Shown: in pieces, positions 8,483 through 16,900 of the stretch
Position numbering within the stretch: the stretch's first letter is position 1
Layout of the letters: every line of letters starts with the position of its first letter
DNA from: Fibrella aestuarina BUZ 2
Lineage (GTDB): Bacteria; Bacteroidota; Bacteroidia; Cytophagales; Spirosomataceae
Assembly (NCBI RefSeq): GCF_000331105.1
Contig: NC_020054.1
Coordinates: 2,326,813 to 2,390,812, forward strand
Direction: 5' to 3'
DNA length: 64,000 nucleotides
Translations under genes and position numbers: made by a program
Notes under the pieces: generated by a model
What the model saw: the letters and a program-made list of their open reading frames with translations, nothing else
The model's database searches: none
What the model was told of the DNA's origin: nothing

Positions 8483-8938
8483 ATGTTCAATTTTGATAAT
8501 ACAATGCCCGGCGCCTGGCCTGGCTTGCGCGAGATTCCCCCCAGTTTGTCGCCCATCAGCATGAACAAGACGTTGTACGTCGCTAAGTTCACCGATGAGC
8601 TACCTATGCAGCCCGAGGCCGTTCCCGAACTGGAATCGGTCGAGGATGTAATGGAACACTTCAAGCCGGAAGTAACCGTGATGCTGGAAGACGGCGACGG
8701 GCAGCAGATGGCCGAAACCTTCAAATTTTCCCGACTGGGCGATTTTACGCCGGAAGGCATCGTCGACCAAAGCCTGTATTTGCAGGAGCTGACCAATCAG
8801 ATGAATGATCTACAGCGGATCAACCATCAGCTGCGGTCGAATCGGATGCTGCAATACGCGCTGCAAAACCAACAGGCAAAAAGTACCATGCTGGCGATGA
8901 TTCAGCAGATGATCGATGAAATTGATCAGGCCGACTAA
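8483..8938 (+). CDS. tssB: T6SS contractile sheath small subunit TssB (subtype iii)
   Basis: Small sheath subunit that pairs with TssC to build the contractile T6SS tube. The 151-residue protein shows the VipA/TssB-type segment FKFSRLGDFTPEGIVDQS followed by a helical region LYLQELTNQMNDLQRINHQL, matching the conserved sheath interface region. It lies 41 bp upstream of tssC in the same orientation, the universal order of sheath genes. Sequence is divergent from proteobacterial TssB, as expected for the Bacteroidota subtype. Context and motif together make the call strong. Confidence 0.88.
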   Translation: MFNFDNTMPGAWPGLREIPPSLSPISMNKTLYVAKFTDELPMQPEAVPELESVEDVMEHFKPEVTVMLEDGDGQQMAETFKFSRLGDFTPEGIVDQSLYLQELTNQMNDLQRINHQLRSNRMLQYALQNQQAKSTMLAMIQQMIDEIDQAD

Positions 8939-8979
8939 CGCGAAACGATCAATCCACCCTGCTTCTTCCCCCCAACAAC

Positions 8980-10377
8980 ATGGCTGAACAGCGCACAAAC
9001 CAACCGGCGGCCCAACAAGCTGCCGAACGCGAGGCTGCTACCTCACGGACGTTTACGCAAAATATTGCCGAGCTTCAACAGCTCAAATTCGGTGGTTTCA
9101 AACTGCTCGAAACCACGATCGAGGGCGCTGATAGCCTGAACCCGGAACGCCGCGCCAAACGGGAAATTTTCCTGAAAGAAAACGATCGGCGTCGCGACCG
9201 GCAGGCCCTGAAAAAACGCCTTGAACTCTGGAAAGAAATCCTCTCGACAGAAGGCGCCAGCGTAGCCGATATGGCCGAAACAACGCAACAGAAGTTCGAT
9301 ACCACGGAGGCGCTTTACAAGCAGAATATCAAAGAAGTCATCGAAAACAGCCGCGAACTGGAAGCGACCTATCGCGGGCTGGCGCTCTACTTCGCCAACT
9401 CGCACCAGAGTGGGTTCAAAGTTCGGAATGTGGTGTTTGTCAATGCAGGCCTGAGTCAGCTCGACCCGGCCAACGTGTACAACAACGACATGATCGATTT
9501 TATCCGCAACGAAGTGCATCAGGTCTACAACCGCTTCGATTTGCAGGAAAGCTACTCGCTCATGGTGATTCCCGGCTATCTGGGCAAGAAAACCGTAGTT
9601 GATGCCTGGGCCAAGATTGCCTCCGATCACAAGCTTATGCTCATCACCGACTATCGGAACATGGGCGACCTGAAAGATACCATCAAGGAATTCCAGCGTG
9701 AGCGGCTTTCACAGGACGTACCCCGGTTTGCCAACGTCATCATGACCGTGAACCACCTGGTCGGGCGGGGTAAATATGATGAGTTTGAGGAAGAAGAAGA
9801 CCTGTATATCGACCCATCAACGGCCCTGGCGGGCAAGATGCACCAGAACCTGATTTCGCAGGTATCGGCCGGTTTGCAGTTTGGCGCCCTCGAAGAAGTC
9901 GACGGGGTTCGGATGGATCTGCTCAAAACCGAGGTAGGCGAACTGGAAGGGCTTGGGCTAGTACCCATGACCAAAGAGTTTGCCCGGATTATTCCGTTCT
10001 CGGGCAAAACGCTCTTCGCCGGTAACAACGTAGGTCTGAAAACCTACTCGGTTGTGCGGGTTTTCGACTGGTTGATGAAAGTCATGATGAACTTCCTCAA
10101 CAAGCGGGCCATGGAAAACTGGAGCGGCAAGGTGGAAAAGCAACTGACCGACGAGATTGTGGCGTTCCTCGACCGTATCAAAGGACCCGGCAAGATCATC
10201 GACAAATTTGATCCGCCTAAATTCCGGCAAGACCCGATTCAGCCCGACCGTATTATCGTGGACTTGAACATCACTCCCTTCTTCCCGGCCAAAACATTTA
10301 TTATCAACCTGACCGGCGAGCGCGGCCGAAACGAAGAGACGGGCCGTCGTAACGATTTCAAAGCCGAAGTTCGGTAA
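8980..10377 (+). CDS. tssC: T6SS contractile sheath large subunit TssC (subtype iii)
   Basis: Large sheath subunit (465 residues). It follows the VipB/TssC layout: a helical N-terminal region, EATYRGLALYFANSHQSG near residue 125, LMVIPGYLGKKTVVDAWAKI, and a C-terminal DRIIVDLNITPFFPAKTF, where the family ends with the two strands that lock into TssB. It corresponds to the Bacteroidota-specific TssC family. After the stop there is a stem-loop (10392-10440) and a 320-bp gap before vgrG, so tube/spike genes may be expressed at a different level from sheath genes. Confidence 0.9.
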   Translation: MAEQRTNQPAAQQAAEREAATSRTFTQNIAELQQLKFGGFKLLETTIEGADSLNPERRAKREIFLKENDRRRDRQALKKRLELWKEILSTEGASVADMAETTQQKFDTTEALYKQNIKEVIENSRELEATYRGLALYFANSHQSGFKVRNVVFVNAGLSQLDPANVYNNDMIDFIRNEVHQVYNRFDLQESYSLMVIPGYLGKKTVVDAWAKIASDHKLMLITDYRNMGDLKDTIKEFQRERLSQDVPRFANVIMTVNHLVGRGKYDEFEEEEDLYIDPSTALAGKMHQNLISQVSAGLQFGALEEVDGVRMDLLKTEVGELEGLGLVPMTKEFARIIPFSGKTLFAGNNVGLKTYSVVRVFDWLMKVMMNFLNKRAMENWSGKVEKQLTDEIVAFLDRIKGPGKIIDKFDPPKFRQDPIQPDRIIVDLNITPFFPAKTFIINLTGERGRNEETGRRNDFKAEVR

Positions 10378-10391
10378 GTAATTCTCTTTTT

Positions 10392-10440
10392 GGGCAAAAG
10401 CAGGTAACGTATTCTGAGTACGTCTGCTATGCTTTTGCCC
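10392..10440 (+). terminator. Stem-loop between tssC and vgrG
   Basis: An 11-bp perfect stem (GGGCAAAAGCA at 10392 and its complement at 10430) encloses a 27-nt loop. No T-run follows on the plus strand, so this looks more like a processing or attenuation hairpin than an intrinsic terminator. Confidence 0.45.
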
Positions 10441-10700
10441 ACACCTGCCCACGTTGCCTTTGTCTAGGAATACGTGCCGTTAACTAATTCAAATGACGGC
10501 TGTGTATGGCGCTCTTAGTAAATTTAGATTGCAAAATCGGTCATATAGCGGGAGCAATGACCAGCCGCATTCAGTTCTCATTTTAGTTTAGTTTGCTGGG
10601 CCTAACCTATTGGCAGGTCATCGTTACTAGTCAACACATGCGATACTCTGTGGCTGAATCAGAAACGGATTCGTAATGTTCAGACCAATCGAAAACGCTT
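10441..10700. other. Long gap before vgrG
   Basis: About 260 bp with no credible gene. It is AT-richer than its surroundings and probably contains a promoter for vgrG-hcp-rhs; no specific element could be fixed. Confidence 0.4.
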
Positions 10701-12413
10701 ATGGCTCAACAGGTTAAACCAGAAATTGTAATTGGGGGTACAACACTGGAGCATTTCACCCATTTGCAAATCGACCAGTCGCTTTTCACGCATCATACGT
10801 TTCAAATTGCCGTACCCTTTGAGGTACTGGAAAATAAGAATGACTTCTTTTTCAAGAAGTCGCACAGCTCGATGGTTGGCAAACCGGCCTCCATCAAGTT
10901 CAAGCCAATCTACAAAAATGTCTCTGCCGATTTTCAATTTGCGGGTATCGTAACGGAACTGACGCTGATTAATAACAGCGACATGACCAATAGCTTCCTC
11001 ATCAAAGGGCACAGCCCGACGTTTCTGATGGAAGATGGCGTACAACGCCGGGCCTGGGTGGAGAAAGACCTGAGTACGATTGTAAATGATGTCTTGGGGG
11101 CTTACTCGTTCAACAAAGGTGTAAACGTCAATTTCAAGGATAAGATTGACTACAAGACGCAATACGACGAGAGTAACTGGGATTTTCTGCGGCGAGTGTG
11201 TCAGGAGTATGGCGAATGGTGCTATTACACAGGAAACAAGCTGATTGTGGGCGAAACGCCGCTCAAAGAAGAACCGTTTGTGGCGGATGGCGTACAGCAT
11301 TTTTCGATGTCGGTAGGAGTGAAGCCCAATCAGATCGAGATGATGCACTACAACTACAAGAAGCACGAACGCTACAGCGGAAAAAGCAAGCCGTTGAGTG
11401 CGCTGGGTACGTTCGGTACGTTTGCCTACCAGACCTCATCGTCCCTGTTTGGTAATTCGTCGTTGTTATGGCCACTCCGCGATGCCCAATCTAAAGGCGA
11501 TGTGGATTCAGCCGTCGACGCTATGAACAAAACCAATGCGACGGATATGGTGCGGTTCAACGGCCACGGCGAAAATCCGAATTTGGGCGTAGGTGTCGTA
11601 GTGAATGTAACGGCGCAAAAACTGGAGAAACCCAACGTATTCAAGCAGGAGAGCGGTGGCAAATACCGGATCAATCACATCACGCACACGGTGGATGAAG
11701 TCGGTAATTACGCCAACGATTTCGAGGCGGTTCCGTATTCGGCCGAGGCACCACCGCGCAACCCGTATGTGCATACACCCACGGCTCTGCCAGAAATTGC
11801 TACGGTAAAATTTAATAATGATCCGTTGCAATTGGGGCGCGTAAAAGTTGAGTTTCACTGGCCCAATCAATTAGTGGCCAAATCGAGTTGGATTCGGGTG
11901 GCTTTCCCCTATACGGGAAGTGATCGGGGTTCGTTGTTCATTCCGGAAGTAGACGATCAGGTGGTGATCAGCTACGAAGCCAATCACGTTGATTTCCCGA
12001 TGGTTGTCGGAAGTATTTACCATAAAAGCCCGAGTACGAATTATTGGTTTCCCAACAACGAGCAGAAGATTATTCGCACGAAAGGCGGGAATAAAATTGT
12101 AATGAAAGATAAACCTGGCGAACAGGAATTTTTTATTACCAATGCCAATAACAAAAACGTGGGTTTGCACGTCTCATTCAAAGGCGATGGTAAAATTCAG
12201 ATTTATGCCGAAAATGGCGAGATCGAAGTACGAGCGAAGAATATAAAAATGCACGCGAAAGAGAATATTGAATTGCAGGCAAAGAATATTCAAATGCAGG
12301 CTAGTCAGAATGCAAGCTTGAAATCAGGTAGTAGCACCGAGATAAACGGCACAACTACTGATGTGAAGGGTAGCACTGTGAATGTGAAAGGGTCGATTGT
12401 GAAAATTAATTAG
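10701..12413 (+). CDS. vgrG: T6SS spike protein VgrG (TssI)
   Basis: Trimeric spike that tips the Hcp tube and carries PAAR-type effectors. The N-terminal half is gp27-like, with YKTQYDESNWDFLRRVCQEYG, the standard VgrG motif with the aromatic WDFL core. Then comes an OB-fold gp5-like domain (KVEFHWPNQ, SSWIRVAFPYTG, GSLFIPEVDDQVVISYE) and a C-terminal beta-helix of short repeats (KNIKMHAKENIELQAKNIQM). It ends at residue 570 with no toxin extension, so it should act as a carrier rather than an evolved VgrG. Hcp follows 56 bp downstream, and the PAAR-like Rhs effector lies two genes further. Confidence 0.95.
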   Translation: MAQQVKPEIVIGGTTLEHFTHLQIDQSLFTHHTFQIAVPFEVLENKNDFFFKKSHSSMVGKPASIKFKPIYKNVSADFQFAGIVTELTLINNSDMTNSFLIKGHSPTFLMEDGVQRRAWVEKDLSTIVNDVLGAYSFNKGVNVNFKDKIDYKTQYDESNWDFLRRVCQEYGEWCYYTGNKLIVGETPLKEEPFVADGVQHFSMSVGVKPNQIEMMHYNYKKHERYSGKSKPLSALGTFGTFAYQTSSSLFGNSSLLWPLRDAQSKGDVDSAVDAMNKTNATDMVRFNGHGENPNLGVGVVVNVTAQKLEKPNVFKQESGGKYRINHITHTVDEVGNYANDFEAVPYSAEAPPRNPYVHTPTALPEIATVKFNNDPLQLGRVKVEFHWPNQLVAKSSWIRVAFPYTGSDRGSLFIPEVDDQVVISYEANHVDFPMVVGSIYHKSPSTNYWFPNNEQKIIRTKGGNKIVMKDKPGEQEFFITNANNKNVGLHVSFKGDGKIQIYAENGEIEVRAKNIKMHAKENIELQAKNIQMQASQNASLKSGSSTEINGTTTDVKGSTVNVKGSIVKIN

Positions 12414-12469
12414 CACCAATAGTAGTATCCGAATCATAAATTAAGTTTCAACCAAACCAATTTACAACT

Positions 12470-12892
12470 ATGGCTGCATCAGCAGTTGCCGCATACTTTA
12501 CCGCCGGTGGTGGCGAAGTAGAAGTCGTGCACCTCTCTTACGAGTTGTCGCGTTCGATTGATATGAAAGGCCGTCCCTCATCAGTAACGCAGGGCGGTGT
12601 AATTCACGTAGAGTTGGCCTCATCGGCGGAAGATACCGATCTGGCTAACTGGCTGGCTAACTCATACCTGGAGAAAGATGGCACGATCCGGTTCGTCGAT
12701 CAGGATCAGGCTACGCTGAAGACCGTTGAGTTTAGCAAAGGCCGTTGCATTAAGTATGCTGAGCGTTTTGACAAGAAGCCTGCTCAGGAGACCACGGATC
12801 GTCCGGCGGCGACGTTCACGCTAACCATCTCGGCTGAGAAGATCACCTTCGCCGGCGCCGAGCACGATAATAACTGGTCAGACAAAGCATAA
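12470..12892 (+). CDS. hcp: T6SS tube protein Hcp (TssD, subtype iii)
   Basis: A 140-residue tube subunit. It has the Bacteroidota Hcp pattern: VVHLSYELSRSIDMKGRPSS split by standard strand spacing, GGVIHVELASSAEDTDLANW, and a C-terminal FTLTISAEKITFAG. Hexameric rings of this protein form the inner tube that is expelled with VgrG. A strong terminator (12913-12947) follows immediately, which lets hcp be made in excess relative to the downstream effector genes. Confidence 0.9.
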   Translation: MAASAVAAYFTAGGGEVEVVHLSYELSRSIDMKGRPSSVTQGGVIHVELASSAEDTDLANWLANSYLEKDGTIRFVDQDQATLKTVEFSKGRCIKYAERFDKKPAQETTDRPAATFTLTISAEKITFAGAEHDNNWSDKA

Positions 12893-12912
12893 GCTTATCA
12901 GATTGTATCTGG

Positions 12913-12947
12913 TTCACCCGTCAGAATATGTTCCCCTGACGGGTGAA
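12913..12947 (+). terminator. Intrinsic terminator after hcp
   Basis: A perfect 12-bp stem (TTCACCCGTCAG and complement) with an 11-nt loop followed by TCGTTTTATC. It separates hcp from the effector genes downstream. Confidence 0.8.
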
Positions 12948-13094
12948 TCGTTTTATCTAAAAAGAAGTCAACTGCTATTTATCTTATTGGGCTGTAAGTA
13001 TATTTTGTGAACTATGTTTATAAAAAGAGCGGTAAGTCTTCACTGAATTTATATCCTCTCCGGATCGATTGGCCCTTCTGTATTGCCCTCCACT
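12948..13094. promoter_or_regulatory. Putative promoter region of the effector unit
   Basis: AT-rich 147 bp following the hcp terminator and preceding the adaptor-position gene. Its placement implies an independent promoter for the effector module; no defined boxes could be assigned. Confidence 0.35.
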
Positions 13095-13967
13095 ATGTCT
13101 GTGCCAACATCAACATCTGAAGCACTTCAGTTGTCAATACAAACCGTTCCGCGTTCATATCTGATCAGAACGGATACGGAAATGTATGTAGGAGATTTGT
13201 CGTATCACAATGTAAGTGAAGCCAGGTTACAGCTAGTTCGTCCAGAAAGCAGTCGGGTGGTAATGCGTAGCCTGTCGTATCGCCAGACAAACAATGAAGG
13301 TGAACATCAGAAAGAGGCGGCCTTGGCACAGCTCCGTCATACGCTCTCGCTAACACTCTGGCCTGATGGACGGATCAACTCCCTCGGTAATCAGCCCGAG
13401 TTATTGACCCGTTACAGGGCTATTCGTGCCAATTGGCGAAAACAGTATCCAACTGACAACGATTTTACGCCAGCTCATCTAGAATCTATAGAGCGTGTTT
13501 TTGCTGATCCTGATCACTTGATACGTACCATTAGTCAGGCACCTGAATTTGAACTGTTGCTACCTGCCATCTACGATCGCATCTACACCTATGATCAGCC
13601 GATTGCCGGGCCGCCGGCGATTATCACACCACTGACTGGATCGCTGACGATGCCTTTGCAGACCACCATTGTGCGCCGAAAGCCACAGTATCCTGACGTA
13701 GCGCTTGATTTGATGTTGACTGGACAGCTTGATAAAACGCTGTTTCCGTTTGACGACGCACGACGATGGCTACAGACATTGACAGGTGTTGTGGACATAG
13801 ACCCTATGCCCTCTCTTCAGTATATATTGACGTTTGAATTCGACAAGCAGGGTAACCTGCTGTACGCTGGCCGGTTCGTGACCTGTATCTATGAAAACGT
13901 AGCCATGAGCAAAATGGTGACAACGGTTGGCCCAGATTCTCCCGTGTCATCTGCGACTAAACACTGA
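13095..13967 (+). CDS. Unrecognised T6SS-associated protein in effector-adaptor position
   Basis: A soluble protein of about 290 residues with no signal peptide, membrane helix or recognised motif. Start chosen at the ATG at 13095 (MSVPTSTSEAL); a TTG at 13083 is also open. It lies between hcp and the Rhs effector, and its stop is 3 bp before the effector start, the place held by adaptor chaperones (DUF4123, DUF1795/EagR, DUF2169) in other T6SS loci. It resembles none of those by eye. The composition is rich in beta-like segments such as QYILTFEFDKQGNLLYAG at the C-terminus. A loader/chaperone role is inference from position only. Confidence 0.65.
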   Translation: MSVPTSTSEALQLSIQTVPRSYLIRTDTEMYVGDLSYHNVSEARLQLVRPESSRVVMRSLSYRQTNNEGEHQKEAALAQLRHTLSLTLWPDGRINSLGNQPELLTRYRAIRANWRKQYPTDNDFTPAHLESIERVFADPDHLIRTISQAPEFELLLPAIYDRIYTYDQPIAGPPAIITPLTGSLTMPLQTTIVRRKPQYPDVALDLMLTGQLDKTLFPFDDARRWLQTLTGVVDIDPMPSLQYILTFEFDKQGNLLYAGRFVTCIYENVAMSKMVTTVGPDSPVSSATKH

Positions 13968-13970
13968 GCC

Positions 13971-16900
13971 ATGTCTGAAAAGAAATACGTTCCAGATGGT
14001 ACGTTCACAACCTGTGATAAAGGGGCCGGTTTCAGTACGTTGGGGGTGTTGCCAACGAGTTCACAACTGTATGGGAAGCTGCTCGCTAACGAGAACGATA
14101 AAATTACGGCGGTCAACATCAGACCGATGGGGCTTTGTTCCATCACTAAAATAGTATGTGTACCTGCTCCATTAATGTGGACGTCGGTCAAGAACAACGT
14201 TCAACGCGACGGAGGGCGCCTGTTGCAGGAAGATTCGACCATTCAGTGCACAATCGGGGGTAAAATCAGCCTGTCGTTCATCATGCCTGCCGGAGGGGTG
14301 GATGAGAACGAAGAACCCGGCTTCTGGGACCAGTTGGGGCAGAAGTACAACGATATTACGGGCAGTATCGAAAAGTGGAATGAAGAAAATCTGGGACCTC
14401 TGGGCAGTTATCTGAATTTCCAGATGGGTGTGACCGAAGGTTTCGTCAAAGGAGCGGTGGGGCTGGTCGAGGGGGTGTGGGGCCTTGCCAAATTTGCCGG
14501 TCGTATGGCTGCCGACCCCGTAGGCACGACGGTAAGCACGGCTAAAGCAGCCTGGCAGGCGGGTGGCGCCGCCATCGACTGGGCCAGTAAAGGTGAAAAC
14601 TGGCAGAATCTAGGCAACCGGATTGCTAATGCGTCGCCGCGTGACTGGGGCAACGTGGTGGGGCAGGTTGGTTTTGAAGTAGCCGCTACGGCTGCTACCG
14701 GTGGGGCCGCTCAAGCAGCCCGTGCTGGTCGATTAGGCGCTGCGGCCGTGCGGGGCATGGAAATGGCCGATAAACTAGGCGATGCCGCCAGGTTAAGTCG
14801 GTTAGCGAGTGGAGCGAGCCGTGTGGCAGGAAAGGTAGCCCCCAGGGTGTTGGGGGCGGTAACCGACGGGGCGAAAGCGGTGGAGCGGGCGGGGCGGCGC
14901 CTACTGGACAAGTTGCCGCAGCCCCTTAAGTGTACGCTGCGGCTGGAGCCCGTCGATATGGGGTCAGGCACGATGCTGTCGATGCTAACCGATGTGACAT
15001 TGCCCGGCCCGATCCCTTTCGAGTGGCAACGTACCTGGTATTCGCGCTCTGACTACAGTGGGCCTATGGGCCACGGCTGGCACCATCGCTACGACCTGGC
15101 ACTCCGGCTGGAAGCGGAAGACGGAACCGCCGTACTGCGCATGGCGGATGGCCGCCAGACTGACTTCGCGCCGCCATTGCTGCCCGGCGAACCCGTTTTC
15201 GACCGTATCAACCGGCTGAGTCTGTACCGGGGCGACGAGGCCCAGCGTGAATGGCGGGTATGGCACCACGACGAGCATGTCTGGTATATGTTTGAGGCCC
15301 CCCGGCCCGACGGACCCATGCAGCCGCTGCAACGGATCGAAAACCGGGCGGGGCAGGCTATCCAGTTCAGCTATACGCCCGCGGGTCACCTGACCCGCAT
15401 CATCGACTCGGCGGGGCGCGAACTCACCCTCGATACCGACGCACGAGGCCGCATTATCGCCTTGTATGGCCCAGATCCCGAGGAGCCCACGCAGCGCATA
15501 CCCCTGATGGCCTACAGCTATGATGAACTTGGTAACATGGCCACCTACACCAATGCCGAGGGTTATCAGTCGGTGATGTACTATCAGGGACATCTGATGG
15601 TCAAGAAGACAGCGCCCAACGGCTTGTCGTTCTACTGGGAATACGACGGCCCCGACCATCACGCCCGTTGTATGCACAGTTGGGGCGATGGTGGCCTGCA
15701 TGAGGGCTGGCTCAGTTACCCCGATGAAGAAACGACCATCCTGACTACTAGCGACGGTAAAACGACCTTCACGCATTACCGGGGGCTGGTTACCGACGAA
15801 GTGGACCCATTGGGGCGGTACAAACAATGGCTTTATAACGGATTTGATGAACTGGAAGTCGAGCGCGACGGAGCCGGGAACACCACGACCTTCGACTACG
15901 ACCGCTGGGGGAACCTGATCGCCGTGGGCCACGCCGACGGGGCCACCGAAGCCTGGCAATATGACCCCGAAACCGGCGAACGCCTGATGGCCTCGACCGA
16001 CGCCCGCGGGGGCAGCTATACGTACGGGTACGACGAGGCCGGTAATCTGGTCGAACGTACCGACCCGATGGGCGGCGTTACCCGCTATCAATACGACGGG
16101 CAGGCGCGGCTGACCAGCCTGACCAACGCGCTGGGGCAAACCACGCACCTGCGCTATGACGCCCACAGCAACCTGACGCACCTTGTAGCCCCCGACCAGA
16201 CCATCCGCTCACGTACCTACGATGCGCTGGGTCGGCTGGTTACGCTGACGGACGAGGCAGGCTACCAGCAGCAACGTACCTACGACCGACTGGGCCAGCT
16301 CCTGACGGTTGCCGAGCCGGACGGAAGCCGACAGACGATGGCCTACGACGCGCTGGGCAATGTGGTGCAGGCCACGGGCGGGGGGCAGTCGGTCAGCTTC
16401 GACTACGTTGGGCTGGGGCAGTTGGCCTCGCGGCACCAGGGTGGCACCCGCATCGATTTCAGCTATGACCTCGACGAGCGGCTCACGGGCCTGCGCAACG
16501 AAAAAGGCGAGCAGTACCGCTTCGTGCTGGACCGGGCCGGGCAGGTTGTCGAAGAGATTGGGTTCGATGGGCTGCGCCGCCGCTACGAGCGCGACGCCGC
16601 CGGTCGGGTGGCGCGGGTACACCGACCCGACGGGCGCACGACGGCCTACGCCTACGATGGGGTGGGGCGGGTGACGGGCGTACGCTACGACGAAGGCCCC
16701 GACTCGCCGGGGGTGGTGCAAACCTACCGCTACGACGGGGTGGGGGCCGTGCTGGAAGCCCGCAGCGGCACTAGCCGCGTGGTGCTGGAACGCGATGCGC
16801 TGGGGCGGGTGGTAGCCGAGGTGCAGGACGGCGAGCGCATCGAGAGCACCTACGACGCCCTGGGCCAACGTACCCGGCTGACCTCCTCACTGGGGGCAGA

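Noticed and set aside
14985..16181. Minus-strand frame of about 400 codons opposite the Rhs core
   Set aside because: A by-product of the repetitive GC-rich YD-repeat coding; no recognisable protein features.
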